From: Streptococcus sp. oral taxon 058 str. F0407
GTDB lineage: Bacteria; Bacillota; Bacilli; Lactobacillales; Streptococcaceae
Assembly (NCBI RefSeq): GCF_000235485.1
Contig: NZ_JH378887.1
Span: forward strand, 1-58,337
DNA length: 58,337 nucleotides
Direction of reading: 5' to 3'
A program made the position numbers and the translations under genes. The notes under the pieces were generated by a model. That model saw nothing but the letters and a program-made list of their open reading frames with translations, searched no databases and had not been told where the DNA came from. Position 1 is the first letter of the stretch. Every line of letters starts with the position of its first letter. This document shows, piece after piece, positions 40,817 through 51,575 of this stretch.

Positions 40817-41285
40817 AATGTTAACTGCAAAACTACAAAATCGTTCGGGAGTCCTCAATCGCTTTACAGGTGTCCTATCTCGTCGTCAGGTCAACATTGA
40901 GAGTATCTCAGTTGGTGCGACAGAGAACCCCAATGTATCTCGTATCACCATCATTATTGATGTAGCTTCTCATGATGAAGTAGAGCAAATCATTAAACAG
41001 CTCAATCGTCAGATTGATGTGATTCGCATTCGAGATATCACAGATAAACCACACTTGGAAAGAGAAGTTATCTTGGTGAAGGTATCTGCTCCTGCTGAAA
41101 AGCGTGCAGAAATCTTGGCCATTATCCAACCTTTCCGTGCAACGGTAGTAGATGTGGCTCCAAGCTCAATCACTATTCAGATGACTGGAAATGCTGAGAA
41201 GAGTGAAGCTTTATTGCGAGTGATTCGACCATACGGTATTAAAAATATCGCTCGTACGGGTGCAACTGGATTTACCCGCGACTAA
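40809..41285 (+). CDS. ilvN: Acetolactate synthase, small regulatory subunit
   Basis: 158 aa from ATG 40809. The ACT domain begins MLTAKLQNRSGVLNRFTGVLSRRQVNIESISVG and senses valine for feedback control of IlvB. A C-terminal ALS-type domain follows. Its TAA stop lies inside the CTAATACTC end of a minimal BOX element, so that repeat directly abuts the coding sequence. Confidence 0.96.
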   Translation: MRRMLTAKLQNRSGVLNRFTGVLSRRQVNIESISVGATENPNVSRITIIIDVASHDEVEQIIKQLNRQIDVIRIRDITDKPHLEREVILVKVSAPAEKRAEILAIIQPFRATVVDVAPSSITIQMTGNAEKSEALLRVIRPYGIKNIARTGATGFTRD

Positions 41286-41310
41286 TACTCTTTGATTTTC
41301 ATTGAGTATA
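41284..41310 (+). repeat. Minimal BOX remnant (fused ends only)
   Basis: The sequence carries the BOX left end (TAATACTC) joined directly to the right end (TTTGATTTTCATTGAGTATA), with boxA, boxB and most of boxC missing. ATACTC (41285-41290) and GAGTAT (41304-41309) form a hairpin. It overlaps the ilvN stop and separates ilvN from ilvC. Confidence 0.75.
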
Positions 41311-41317
41311 AAAATAA

Positions 41318-42397
<1,080 letters not shown>

Positions 42398-42419
42398 TTC
42401 TTGAGAATAAGAACAGAAG

Positions 42420-42448
42420 GCGAGTTGGGGGTACCTAACTCGCTTTTT
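42420..42448 (+). terminator. Terminator between ilvC and ilvA
   Basis: GCGAGTT (42420-42426) pairs with AACTCGC (42437-42443), then TTTTT. ilvA therefore depends on read-through or a promoter I cannot see in the 30 nt before it. Confidence 0.82.
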
Positions 42449-42476
42449 ATCTTAAAAAGTATTTGAGGAGGAGACA

Positions 42477-43727
42477 ATGCTAAGTGCAAAAGATGTGGTG
42501 AAAGCCCACAAAGTTTTAAGTGGTGTAGTAGTCAATACACCGCTAGAATATGATCATTATTTATCAGAGAAATATGGAGCTAAAATCTATTTAAAAAAGG
42601 AGAATGCGCAACGAGTTCGCTCTTTTAAAATTCGTGGAGCCTATTATGCCATTTCTCAACTAACAAAAGAAGAACGTGAGCGTGGGGTAGTCTGTGCCTC
42701 TGCGGGAAATCACGCCCAAGGTGTTGCCTATACTTGTAATGAGATGAAGATTCCTGCAACAATCTTTATGCCTATCACTACACCACAACAAAAGATTGGG
42801 CAAGTTCGCTTTTTTGGTGGAGATTTCGTGACCATCAAGTTGGTTGGGGATACCTTTGATGCTTCTGCTAAGGCAGCGCAAGAGTTTACGTTGTCAGAAA
42901 ACAGTACCTTCATTGATCCTTTTGATGATGCGCATGTACAGGCCGGTCAAGGAACTGTGGCCTACGAAATTCTTGAAGAAGCTCGTAAAGAGTCAATCGA
43001 TTTTGATACAGTATTGGTGCCAGTAGGTGGTGGCGGACTGATTGCAGGAGTTTCTACTTACATCAAAGAAACCAAACCTGCTATCGAGGTGATTGGTGTA
43101 GAAGCCAATGGTGCCCGTTCGATGAAGGCAGCCTTTGAAGCTGGAGGACCAGTTAAACTCAAAGAAATTGATAAGTTTGCTGATGGGATAGCTGTACAGA
43201 AAGTTGGACAGTTGACCTATGAAGCGACACGTAAGAATGTTGAAACGCTTATCGCAGTGGATGAGGGATTGATTTCTGAAACTTTGATTGATCTTTATTC
43301 CAAGCAAGGCATTGTAGCAGAACCAGCCGGAGCTGCTAGTGTTGCAGCCTTGGAAGTTTTATCAGACTATATCAAAGGAAAGACGATTTGTTGTATCATC
43401 TCTGGAGGGAACAATGACATCAACCGCATGCCGGAGATGGAAGAACGCGCCTTGATTTATGATGGCATCAAGCATTACTTTGTTGTGAACTTCCCACAGC
43501 GTCCAGGAGCTCTACGGGAATTTGTAAATGACATTTTGGGACCCAATGATGACATCACTCGTTTTGAATATATCAAACGAGCAAGCAAGGGGACAGGCCC
43601 AGTATTGATTGGAATTGCTCTTGCAGATAAACATGATTATGCTGGTTTGATTCATCGAATGGAGAAGTTTGACCCATCTTATATCAATCTAAACGGGAAT
43701 GAGACTTTATATAATATGCTAGTCTAA
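42477..43727 (+). CDS. ilvA: Threonine ammonia-lyase (biosynthetic)
   Basis: 416 aa from ATG 42477 (GAGGAGGAG upstream). PLP enzyme that deaminates threonine to 2-oxobutanoate for isoleucine. The PLP lysine is in RSFKIRGAY, the phosphate-binding loop is PVGGGGLIAG, and CCIISGGNND is conserved. A C-terminal ACT-like regulatory domain (FVVNFPQRPGALREFVNDIL) is present, in the shorter Firmicute form. It completes the isoleucine branch with ilvBNC. Confidence 0.95.
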   Translation: MLSAKDVVKAHKVLSGVVVNTPLEYDHYLSEKYGAKIYLKKENAQRVRSFKIRGAYYAISQLTKEERERGVVCASAGNHAQGVAYTCNEMKIPATIFMPITTPQQKIGQVRFFGGDFVTIKLVGDTFDASAKAAQEFTLSENSTFIDPFDDAHVQAGQGTVAYEILEEARKESIDFDTVLVPVGGGGLIAGVSTYIKETKPAIEVIGVEANGARSMKAAFEAGGPVKLKEIDKFADGIAVQKVGQLTYEATRKNVETLIAVDEGLISETLIDLYSKQGIVAEPAGAASVAALEVLSDYIKGKTICCIISGGNNDINRMPEMEERALIYDGIKHYFVVNFPQRPGALREFVNDILGPNDDITRFEYIKRASKGTGPVLIGIALADKHDYAGLIHRMEKFDPSYINLNGNETLYNMLV

Positions 43728-43748
43728 AATAAATTTGCTATCATATTA

Positions 43749-43778
43749 TTTGCATAATAAATATGATGGTGCTATAAT
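43749..43778 (+). promoter_or_regulatory. Promoter of the SPFH gene
   Basis: TTTGCA (43749-43754), an 18-bp spacer, then TATAAT (43773-43778). Confidence 0.65.
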
Positions 43779-43804
43779 GAGGGTGACGAAAGGGGGAGAT
43801 TCCC

Positions 43805-44701
43805 ATGGTTTTACATGTTTTACTTGTTCTCTTTATTCTAGTGCTGATTGCAGCGGCGGTTATTATCAGCTCCGTATATGTTGTAAGGCAACAGTCTGTC
43901 GCTATTATCGAGCGTTTTGGTAAATACCAAAAGTTGAGTAATAGTGGTATTCATGTACGAGCACCTTTTGGAATTGATAGAATTGCGGCCAGAGTGCAGT
44001 TGCGTCTATTGCAAAGTGAGATTGTCGTGGAAACAAAAACGCAGGATAACGTCTTTGTGACCATGAATGTGGCAACTCAGTATCGAGTGAATGAGAACAA
44101 CGTCACAGATGCTTACTATAAACTAATGAGACCAGAAGCTCAAATCAAATCCTATATCGAGGATGCCTTGCGTTCGTCTGTACCGAAATTGACCTTGGAT
44201 GAACTATTTGAGAAAAAAGATGAAATCGCATTAGAAGTTCAAAAACAAGTAGCAGAAGAAATGTCTACATATGGTTACATCATTGTAAAAACACTGATTA
44301 CGAAGGTTGAGCCTGACGCTGAAGTGAAACAATCAATGAATGAAATCAACGCTGCTCAACGTAAGAGAGTCGCTGCGCAAGAACTTGCAGAAGCAGATAA
44401 GATTAAAATCGTGACAGCGGCGGAAGCAGAGGCAGAAAAAGATCGCCTACACGGTGTAGGGATTGCAGAACAGCGTAAGGCTATTGTTGACGGACTTGCT
44501 GATTCTATTCAAGAATTAAAAGGAGCCAATGTTGAACTCACGGAAGCCCAGATTATGTCCATTCTATTAACAAATCAGTATTTGGATACTTTGAATAATT
44601 TCGCAGACAATAAGGGCAATAACACCATCTTCCTACCAGCAAATCCTGATGGAGTTGAAGATATACGAACAAGCATATTATCAGCTTTAAAAGCTAAGTA
44701 A
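43805..44701 (+). CDS. SPFH/stomatin-like membrane protein
   Basis: 298 aa from ATG 43805 with AAAGGGGGAG upstream. One N-terminal membrane span (about 5-27) is followed by the SPFH domain (VVRQQSVAIIERFGKYQKLSNSGIHVRAPFG... VETKTQDNVFVTMNVATQYRV). An Ala/Glu-rich helical region (AEADKIKIVTAAEAEAEKDRL) then mediates assembly. Stomatins scaffold membrane microdomains and control proteases. No NfeD partner gene is adjacent. Single gene with its own promoter. Confidence 0.9.
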   Translation: MVLHVLLVLFILVLIAAAVIISSVYVVRQQSVAIIERFGKYQKLSNSGIHVRAPFGIDRIAARVQLRLLQSEIVVETKTQDNVFVTMNVATQYRVNENNVTDAYYKLMRPEAQIKSYIEDALRSSVPKLTLDELFEKKDEIALEVQKQVAEEMSTYGYIIVKTLITKVEPDAEVKQSMNEINAAQRKRVAAQELAEADKIKIVTAAEAEAEKDRLHGVGIAEQRKAIVDGLADSIQELKGANVELTEAQIMSILLTNQYLDTLNNFADNKGNNTIFLPANPDGVEDIRTSILSALKAK

Positions 44702-44801
44702 TAACAATTTATTATTTGTTTTCAATAAGTAGATGTTTTTTGGATAATCCTAAAAGAATGGATATATTTCAGTATCGTAAAGAACAAAATAGGAGAAAAA
44801 C

Positions 44802-45017
44802 ATGGCTAAATCAAATTTTGAAAAAGTAGAATCAGTTGTTGGCTGGGTTCGTGATAAGAAAATCACAGGTTACCGTATCTCTAAGGAAACAAATGCACGT
44901 GAAATGTCAATTATTGCTTTGGCACAAGGTCGTGCAAAAGTGAAAAATATTTCATTTGAAACAGCCCTAGGCTTGATTGATTTTTATGACAAGAATCATG
45001 AAAAATTTGAAGATTAA
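44802..45017 (+). CDS. Small basic protein, possible HTH, unknown function
   Basis: 71 aa from ATG 44802 with ATAGGAGAAAAAC upstream, so it is well expressed. The sequence MAKSNFEKVESVVGWVRDKK then GYRISKETN and SIIALAQGRAKVKNISFETALGLIDFYDK has the helical spacing of a small helix-turn-helix protein (about residues 20-60), but no named family is certain. It is conserved enough to have clean codon structure and a strong terminator. Confidence 0.75.
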   Translation: MAKSNFEKVESVVGWVRDKKITGYRISKETNAREMSIIALAQGRAKVKNISFETALGLIDFYDKNHEKFED

Positions 45018-45026
45018 ACTAGGCTT

Positions 45027-45061
45027 AAAGGCAGATTCTTAAAATGAATCTGCCTTTTGTT
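45027..45061. terminator. Terminator after the small basic protein
   Basis: AAAGGCAGATTC (45027-45038) and GAATCTGCCTTT (45046-45057) pair perfectly. The A- and T-rich flanks allow it to serve both this gene (+) and the converging ABC operon (-). Confidence 0.88.
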
Positions 45062-45110
45062 TGGCAAAGAGTTAGTAAAAAGACTACATATTTTATGCAG
45101 TCTTTGTTTG

Positions 45111-45851
45111 TTATTTGAGATAGCGCTGAAGAAACTCTCGCGTCCGTTCTTCTTTAGGGTTCGTGAAGAGGTCTTCTGGCTTGCCTTCTTCAGCAATGAT
45201 ACCCTTATCCATAAAGATAACACGGTGTGAGACATCGCGGGCAAACTCCATTTCGTGGGTGACGACGATCATAGTCAGGCCTTCTTGAGCCAGGTCTTGC
45301 ATGATTTTGAGGACTTCACCGACCATTTCAGGGTCAAGGGCAGATGTTGGTTCGTCAAAGAGGATGGCATCAGGATTCATGGAGAGGGCGCGAGCGATGG
45401 CTACACGTTGCTTTTGACCACCAGAGAGTTGTTTTGGTTTGGCTTGCCAATAGCGTTCACCCATGCCAACTTTTTCAAGATTTTCTTTGGCAATTTTTTC
45501 AGCCTCAGAGCGTTCTCTTTTGAGGACAGTCGTTTGGGCGACAATAGTGTTTTCGAGAACATCAAGGTTTTCAAAGAGGTTGAAGGATTGAAAAACCATA
45601 CCGAGCTTTTCACGATAGTGAGTAAGGTCATAGCCTTTTGCAAGGACGTTTTCTCCTCGGTAGAGAATTTCTCCCTCAGTAGGTGTTTCAAGTAGGTTGA
45701 TAGAACGTAGGAAGGTTGATTTTCCGCTTCCTGAGCTCCCGATGATAGAGATAACCTCTCCTTTGTGGACTGACAGAGAGATGTCTTTTAAGACTTCATT
45801 TTGTCCATAGGATTTTTTGAGGTGTTTGATTTCAAGGATTGGTTGTGTCAT
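45111..45851 (-). CDS. Polar amino acid ABC transporter ATPase (GlnQ-type)
   Basis: 246 aa. Walker A is [10 protein letters not shown]-loop [17 protein letters not shown], signature LSGGQ, Walker [12 protein letters not shown] and H-loop VTHEMEFA, all canonical for the PAAT family. Its ATG overlaps the stop of the upstream permease gene (TAATG). It powers uptake of glutamine or a similar polar amino acid with the neighbouring fusion protein. The precise substrate cannot be read from sequence. Confidence 0.93.
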   Translation of the reverse strand: MTQPILEIKHLKKSYGQNEVLKDISLSVHKGEVISIIGSSGSGKSTFLRSINLLETPTEGEILYRGENVLAKGYDLTHYREKLGMVFQSFNLFENLDVLENTIVAQTTVLKRERSEAEKIAKENLEKVGMGERYWQAKPKQLSGGQKQRVAIARALSMNPDAILFDEPTSALDPEMVGEVLKIMQDLAQEGLTMIVVTHEMEFARDVSHRVIFMDKGIIAEEGKPEDLFTNPKEERTREFLQRYLK

Positions 45852-47413
45852 TATTTCAAATCCTCCGTTTGCATTTGATTAGCACCTGTAGTGTAGGTAT
45901 CCATGTCCATGCGTCTTTCGATGAAGCGTAGGATACGGGTCACTGTGAAGGTGAGGACAAAGTAAATCACGGCGATGATTGTAAATGTCTGGAAGTATTG
46001 ATAAGTTTGGGTGGCCACAGTATTACCAGAGAAGTAGAGCTCTACCACAGAGATAACATTCAGTACAGAGGTATCTTTGATATTGATGACAAACTCATTA
46101 CCAGTAGCAGGTAAGATATTACGAACGACCTGAGGGAGGACAACCTTACGCATGGTTTGATTATGGGTCATACCAAGAGCAGTTGCGGCTTCAAATTGTC
46201 CCTTGTCAACTGCTAGGATACCTCCACGGACGATTTCCGTCATGTAGGCACCTGTATTGATTGAAACGATGAAGATGGCTGCAAGTGTACGATCGAGATT
46301 GATTCCGAAGGCTTGTGCTGTACCATAGTAGATAACCATAGATTGAACGATCATAGGCGTGCCACGGAAAATTTCAATATAGACATTGAGGATCCAGCCA
46401 AGTAGCTTTTGCAAGCCATAGATGGCCTTGTTTTCAGATAGAGGGGCTGTGCGGAAGACTCCGATTGCAAGTCCGATAATGAGCCCTGTGATGGTTCCGA
46501 TAATGGAGATCAAGAGTGTGATACCGGCACCACGCAGGAGTTGTTGCCAGTTTTCAGAAAGAATTTTAGCGACTTGGCTAAAGAAGCTACTTTCTTCCTC
46601 CGTTGTTGTCGCCTCCACTGGTTGCTCTTTAATCATCCGATCCATGAGGGCTACTTGTTCGTCCTTAGAGATGGTTTCGATGCTGGCATTGATTTGACTG
46701 ATGCGACTATCGTCCTTGCGAAGACCAATCGCAATAGCTGTATCTTCTTCGCCAGTTTTGAAACCTGGTTGGGGTTGGATCATTTTGAACTTAGCGTTGG
46801 CAGATTCAGCGGTCAGGGCTTCAGGGCGTTCTGAAACATAGGCATCGATAACACCTGCTTCAAGTGCTTGGCGCATCTGAGCAAAATCCCCCATGGCTGT
46901 TTCTTTTTTGGCACCAGGAATTTGGGAAATCAAGTCATATAGGTAAACACCTTGTTGAGACGTGATTTTTGCTCCGTTAAAGTCTTCCAAAGATTTGGCA
47001 TTTGCATAGGCAGAGTCCTTTTTGACCAATAGAACCGGTTCACTAGTATAGTAACTGCTTGAAAAGGCAATTTCTTGTTTGCGTTCAGCGGTTGGGCTCA
47101 TACCAGCAATGATCATATCGATTTTGCCAGAAGTAAGGGCTGGGACAAGTCCTTCCCACTTGGTTTTAACGACCAAAGGTTCCTTGCCTAGGTCTTTGGC
47201 AATCTTTTTAGCGATTTGAACATCATAGCCATTGGCATATTGATTGGTACCGTCAATTTTGACAGCGCCGTTACTATCATCGTCTTGGGTCCAATTGAAG
47301 GGAGCGTAAGCTGCCTCCATCCCGATGCGTAAATATTCGTCAGCTTGGCCCTGGCTAACTAGTCCTAGTGTAAGGGCTAGGCTAGCAAGGATAGATAAGC
47401 ATAATTTTTTCAT
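45851..47413 (-). CDS. Amino-acid ABC transporter, fused binding protein and permease
   Basis: 520 aa. A signal peptide (about 1-24) precedes a type-3 solute-binding domain ([26 protein letters not shown]...[20 protein letters not shown]). A HisM-type permease domain with about five spans follows (residues ~285-500), including the EAA-like loop [28 protein letters not shown]. This GlnPH-style fusion keeps the binding domain tethered to the transporter, usual for Lactobacillales glutamine/glutamate systems. Coupled to the ATPase gene downstream. Confidence 0.93.
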   Translation of the reverse strand: MKKLCLSILASLALTLGLVSQGQADEYLRIGMEAAYAPFNWTQDDDSNGAVKIDGTNQYANGYDVQIAKKIAKDLGKEPLVVKTKWEGLVPALTSGKIDMIIAGMSPTAERKQEIAFSSSYYTSEPVLLVKKDSAYANAKSLEDFNGAKITSQQGVYLYDLISQIPGAKKETAMGDFAQMRQALEAGVIDAYVSERPEALTAESANAKFKMIQPQPGFKTGEEDTAIAIGLRKDDSRISQINASIETISKDEQVALMDRMIKEQPVEATTTEEESSFFSQVAKILSENWQQLLRGAGITLLISIIGTITGLIIGLAIGVFRTAPLSENKAIYGLQKLLGWILNVYIEIFRGTPMIVQSMVIYYGTAQAFGINLDRTLAAIFIVSINTGAYMTEIVRGGILAVDKGQFEAATALGMTHNQTMRKVVLPQVVRNILPATGNEFVINIKDTSVLNVISVVELYFSGNTVATQTYQYFQTFTIIAVIYFVLTFTVTRILRFIERRMDMDTYTTGANQMQTEDLK

Positions 47414-47510
47414 GTTTTCTCCTATTTCTAGTCTAAAAATGACTTCTCTCTATTGTATCGAAAAATAGTGAGATTTTCAATACAAGTAAGCCTTTACTTA
47501 TAAAAAATGA

Positions 47511-47516
47511 TATAAT
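47511..47516 (+). promoter_or_regulatory. -10 of the DUF2207 gene
   Basis: TATAAT with TG at 47508-47509 forms an extended -10. No convincing -35 at the usual distance. Confidence 0.5.
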
Positions 47517-47547
47517 GATAGCAAAGATAAAAAGGGGGGATTGTGTT

Positions 47548-49437
47548 GTGAAAAAGACTTTTTTCTTGCTTTTATTTAGCTTGTTTTGTATTTTACCACT
47601 TTCTGTTTTTGCGGTTGACTTCAAGATTCGCTCTTATCAAGGTGATTTGTATATTCATGCAGATAATACAGCAGAATTTAGGGAGAAAGTAGTCTATTAT
47701 TTTGATGAAGACTTTAATGGACAACTAGTAGGACTTGGCCATGCTGGTAAGATGCCAAAGGGCTTTGAAATAGATTCCAGTCCGAAGATTCAGGTATGGA
47801 AGAATGCTACTGCCATTGAAAATGTCAATAGTGAAGTGATAGAAGAATCGGAAGGTTATACTGTAAAAGTATATAATCCAGGCCAAGAGGGGGATACCGT
47901 TGAAGTGGTAATCACATGGCAACTAAAAAATCTCCTATTTCTATATGATGATATCGCGGAACTTAATTGGCAGCCCCTGACGGATAGTTCAGAACCTATC
48001 GAAAAATTTGAGTTTCGAGTAACGGGCTTTAATGGAGCAGAAAAATTATTCCTTCATACAGGGAAACTCTTTACAGAGGGCAAAGTAGAGAAGATAGATG
48101 GTGATTATCGTGTTCATTTACAGAACCTACCTCGTCAGCGTGGGGTTGAATTGCATGCATATTGGCCTAGAAAAGATTTTGGAACAGCTTCGGATCAGGG
48201 ATTGAAGGGCAATCGTTTAGCAGAATTTGAAAAAATAGAGGAATCCATTATTGCTGAAAAAGCTCAAAGCAAAGCTCTGATTACGTGGATCATCCCTTTG
48301 CTACTCTCGCTTTCTTTAGTCTTTAGTGTTATTTTATACTGCATTTACAGAAGAAAAACCTCCCCATCGAAGAAATATGCTAAAAATCACCGTCTCTATG
48401 AACCGCCAATGGACTTAGAACCGATGGTTTTATCGGAAGCTGTTTACTCCACTTCTTTAGAGGAAGTCAGCCCCTTAACCAAGGGAGGAGGGAAGTTCAC
48501 CTTTGACCAACTCATTCAGGCAACTTTATTGGATGTGATTGACCGTGGAAATGTTTCAATCATCTCAAATGGAGATGAGGTCCGTTTAAAAGTCGTAAAA
48601 GAAAAAGGATTGGCAAGTTTTGAAAAAGATTGCCTTAATTTGGCCTTTTCAGGACGAGAAGAAGTGCTTGTTTCAGATTTGTTTGCAGATTACCAAGTGT
48701 CAACAAGTCTTTACCAAGGTGCAAAAGCAGCTGATGAAAAACGGATTCAGAAAACGGGACGTAAGCTTAAGTCGTCTTTCGAGCAAGCGCTGAAGCAGAT
48801 GCAGGATGGGGTGAGAAAGCGAATTTCCTCTTTGCAACTTCCAGATTATTATCGTCCACTGAGTAATGGAGAAAAAATCTTGCGATTGATGATAGGCGTC
48901 TCTACGCTTCTACCTGCTTTCGTTGGTTTTGGCTGGTTCTTGTATAGTTTGGATGCTCACGGGTACCTTTCTCTGCCACTTCCTATCCTTGGGTTTGTGA
49001 GCTTGATGTTAGCTAGCGTCTATTATTGGATGACCCGATTTGATACTCGTGATGGTGTTTTAAACGAAGAAGGACTAGAAGCATACTATCTCTGGACTAG
49101 TTTTGAAAACATGCTTCGCGATATCGCTCACCTAGACAAGGCAGAATTAGAGAGTATTGTTCTTTGGAATCGCCTCCTTGTCTATGCTACTTTATTTGGT
49201 TATGCGGACAAGGTGAGTCATTTGATGAAATCTTATCAGATTCAAGTTGAGAATCCAGATATCAATCTTTACGTAGCTTATGGCTGGCACAGTTTGTTTT
49301 ATCATTCAACTGCTCAAATGAGCCACTATGCTAGTATTGCAAACACAGCAAGTACCTACTCTGTATCTTCTGGAAGTGGTTCTTCAGGTGGAGGATTCTC
49401 AGGAGGCGGAGGCGGTGGTAGCATCGGCGCCTTCTAA
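47548..49437 (+). CDS. DUF2207-family membrane protein with glycine-rich tail
   Basis: 629 aa from GTG 47548, with AAGGGGGG upstream. The in-frame ATG at 47515 overlaps the -10 and cannot be the start. A signal peptide (about 1-22) leads to an extracellular beta domain (FKIRSYQGDLYIHADNTAEFREKVVYYF), a membrane span near 245-267, a cytoplasmic part, and two more spans near 445-495. It ends in SSGGGFSGGGGGGSIGAF. This is the standard DUF2207 layout. Function unknown. It lies upstream of uppP but with a separate promoter. Confidence 0.85.
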   Translation: MKKTFFLLLFSLFCILPLSVFAVDFKIRSYQGDLYIHADNTAEFREKVVYYFDEDFNGQLVGLGHAGKMPKGFEIDSSPKIQVWKNATAIENVNSEVIEESEGYTVKVYNPGQEGDTVEVVITWQLKNLLFLYDDIAELNWQPLTDSSEPIEKFEFRVTGFNGAEKLFLHTGKLFTEGKVEKIDGDYRVHLQNLPRQRGVELHAYWPRKDFGTASDQGLKGNRLAEFEKIEESIIAEKAQSKALITWIIPLLLSLSLVFSVILYCIYRRKTSPSKKYAKNHRLYEPPMDLEPMVLSEAVYSTSLEEVSPLTKGGGKFTFDQLIQATLLDVIDRGNVSIISNGDEVRLKVVKEKGLASFEKDCLNLAFSGREEVLVSDLFADYQVSTSLYQGAKAADEKRIQKTGRKLKSSFEQALKQMQDGVRKRISSLQLPDYYRPLSNGEKILRLMIGVSTLLPAFVGFGWFLYSLDAHGYLSLPLPILGFVSLMLASVYYWMTRFDTRDGVLNEEGLEAYYLWTSFENMLRDIAHLDKAELESIVLWNRLLVYATLFGYADKVSHLMKSYQIQVENPDINLYVAYGWHSLFYHSTAQMSHYASIANTASTYSVSSGSGSSGGGFSGGGGGGSIGAF

Positions 49438-49463
49438 AAAATCTATCGCAATATCCGAAATTG

Positions 49464-49472
49464 TGATATAAT
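49464..49472 (+). promoter_or_regulatory. uppP promoter (extended -10)
   Basis: TGATATAAT, with the uppP ribosome site AAAAAGGAG following, ATG at 49497. Confidence 0.65.
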
Positions 49473-49496
49473 AGAGGACAGAAAAAGGAGTAATCT

Positions 49497-50342
49497 ATGT
49501 ATTTTATTGAAATTTTGAAGTCCATCTTTTTTGGGATTGTTGAAGGAATTACAGAATGGTTGCCAATTTCAAGTACTGGCCACTTAATCCTAGCGCAAGA
49601 GTTTATCCAGTTTAAAGACCAAAATGAAGCCTTCATGTCCATGTTTAATGTTGTCATTCAGCTCGGTGCTATTTTAGCAGTTGTGGTAATCTACTTTAAC
49701 AAGCTCAATCCTTTCAAACCTGGTAAAACCAAGGTCGAAGTTCGTCGAACTTGGCAATTATGGTTAAAAGTTTTCGTTGCGACCTTACCTTTGCTATTGG
49801 TCTTTAAGTTGGATGATTGGTTTGATGCCAACTTCCACAACATGGTTTCAGTTGCAATCATGTTGATTATCTTTGGGGTTGCCTTTATCTATCTTGAAAA
49901 AAGAAATAAGGCGCAAGCTATTGAACCAACAGTGACAGAGCTAGACAAGTTGCCTTATAAAACAGCTCTTTACATCGGACTCTTCCAAGTCCTCGCCCTC
50001 TTCCCAGGCACAAGCCGTTCTGGTGCGACGATTGTCGGTGGTTTGTTGAATGGTACAAGCCGCTCTGTTGTAACGGAGTTTACCTTCTATCTTGGGATTC
50101 CCGTTATGTTCGGAGCCAGCGCTTTAAAGATTTTCAAATTTATTAAAGCAGGTCAGCTTTTGAGTCTTGGTCAACTATTCTTGCTCTTGGTTGCTATGGG
50201 AGTAGCCTTTGCGGTCAGCATGGTTGCTATTCGCTTCTTGACCAGCTATGTGAAGAAACACGACTTCACACTCTTCGGGAAATACCGCATCGTACTTGGT
50301 AGTGTCTTGTTGCTCTATAGTTTTGTGCGTTTATTTGTATAA
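49497..50342 (+). CDS. uppP: Undecaprenyl-diphosphate phosphatase
   Basis: 281 aa with eight membrane spans. BacA motif 1 is [16 protein letters not shown] (~17-32) and motif 2 is [13 protein letters not shown] (~170-182), both with the catalytic Glu, Ser, His and Arg. It recycles the carrier lipid for cell-wall synthesis and gives bacitracin tolerance. Monocistronic between its promoter and a strong terminator. Confidence 0.96.
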   Translation: MYFIEILKSIFFGIVEGITEWLPISSTGHLILAQEFIQFKDQNEAFMSMFNVVIQLGAILAVVVIYFNKLNPFKPGKTKVEVRRTWQLWLKVFVATLPLLLVFKLDDWFDANFHNMVSVAIMLIIFGVAFIYLEKRNKAQAIEPTVTELDKLPYKTALYIGLFQVLALFPGTSRSGATIVGGLLNGTSRSVVTEFTFYLGIPVMFGASALKIFKFIKAGQLLSLGQLFLLLVAMGVAFAVSMVAIRFLTSYVKKHDFTLFGKYRIVLGSVLLLYSFVRLFV

Positions 50343-50356
50343 GTTGAAAATAGAAT

Positions 50357-50405
50357 AAAATAGGATAGTTCGCCAAAAAAACATTTGGGGGAACTATCCT
50401 ATTTT
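50357..50405. terminator. Bidirectional terminator between uppP and the TetR gene
   Basis: A 15-bp stem, AAAATAGGATAGTTC (50357-50371) and its complement (50391-50405), with A- and T-rich flanks. It serves uppP (+) and probably the minus-strand tetR operon. Confidence 0.9.
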
Positions 50406-50495
50406 TATAATTGTTTAGTTTATTTTTTATTACGTTATTATGTCACCTTGCCCTCTGTTTGACCAGGGTTTTAAAAGTAAACTAAAAGATTGTAT

Positions 50496-51128
50496 TTAAT
50501 TTGATTGACTTAAAATTTCTTGGATTAAAGATTCATCAAAAATATCCAGTCCGATAGATTGAAGCATAAATTGTAAAAAATAAATCCGATCGACAATTTT
50601 TTCGGAAGAATTTTCAAAAATACTCCCTTCAACCCAAAAGTTAGTCAAAAGCAAGATTGTCTCGGCCGCTTCATTAGGGAAGGGGATGGGTTGGATGGAC
50701 TGATCTTCTATTCCTTTTTTTATAATATCTGCAATAAGGGGAGTTCCTATACGCAGATTGTAACGGATAATAGTCAGCATGAACTCCGCATCAAGAGGCG
50801 CGTGATTCAACATTTCGTAGTTAGTTTTCTGACTTTTTAAACTAAACTGAAAGGTTTCTTTTAGCTGTTCTCTTCCAGTTAAATGACTGGTGGATTCAAG
50901 CCAGTCTAGCAATTCCTTTTCCATCAATTGATAACGCTGTTTTAAAACTGCAAAAAAAATTTCATCTTTTGATTGAAAATGGTGATAAATGGCTCCTTTT
51001 GAAACGCTAGCTGTTCGCGCTATGTTCTGTACACTTGTTTTTTCATAGCCATTGTGAATAAAAAGCTGTGAAGCTGTTGATAAAATTTTTTCAATCATTG
51101 CTTGAGATTTTTCTGTTTTTGCGACCAT
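50496..51128 (-). CDS. TetR/AcrR-family transcriptional regulator
   Basis: 210 aa from ATG 51126-51128 (GGGAGAAGGAACTTA upstream). The N-terminal HTH is TSVQNIARTASVSKGAIYHHFQSKDEIF (about residues 31-58), the TetR hallmark. The C-terminal ligand domain is not assignable. It lies about 100 nt after a small membrane-protein gene with no promoter visible between, so they form one operon whose promoter carries a palindrome fit for TetR autorepression. Confidence 0.92.
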   Translation of the reverse strand: MVAKTEKSQAMIEKILSTASQLFIHNGYEKTSVQNIARTASVSKGAIYHHFQSKDEIFFAVLKQRYQLMEKELLDWLESTSHLTGREQLKETFQFSLKSQKTNYEMLNHAPLDAEFMLTIIRYNLRIGTPLIADIIKKGIEDQSIQPIPFPNEAAETILLLTNFWVEGSIFENSSEKIVDRIYFLQFMLQSIGLDIFDESLIQEILSQSN

Positions 51129-51228
51129 TAAGTTCCTTCTCCCTGTTTTATTAAATTTATTTTATCAAAAAAAGAAGAAGAGGTAATATTCGAGCAGTCG
51201 AACAAGTTTCATTCTTAAAAAACCCACT

Positions 51229-51552
51229 CTACTTTTTTAACTTTGCTTCTATACATTTGATGTGATACAAGTTTGAAAGAACTGTAATACCACCGATGGT
51301 CATTATTCCTAACCCATTCCAAGGGCTAAACAAAGTAGTGATGAGCCCACCAGTGATTGTAGCAAACCCACATTTCACTCCCAAACGAGAATGTCGGATA
51401 CCGCTCTCTCCTTGTGTTAATCGATAAAACAGTTCTTTTTGCTGGATTCTTTGCTTTTTAATGGCTTCGTGATGACGTATTTGTTGTTGATGTACTCGTT
51501 GATCTTGTTTTGCAATATAATCAATTGTTTTTTCTAGCATAGATTTTTTCAT
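51229..51552 (-). CDS. Small membrane protein cotranscribed with TetR
   Basis: 107 aa from ATG 51550-51552 (AAAGGGCTTA upstream). A Gln/His-rich, charged N-terminus (about 1-45, possibly coiled-coil: DQRVHQQQIRHHEAIKKQRIQQKE) is followed by two hydrophobic spans (about 60-97) and a basic tail. I do not recognise the family. Being first in the tetR operon suggests it is the regulated effector, for example an envelope or drug-response protein. Confidence 0.7.
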   Translation of the reverse strand: MKKSMLEKTIDYIAKQDQRVHQQQIRHHEAIKKQRIQQKELFYRLTQGESGIRHSRLGVKCGFATITGGLITTLFSPWNGLGIMTIGGITVLSNLYHIKCIEAKLKK

Positions 51553-51575
51553 GTTAAGCCCTTTCTTTTAAAAAA

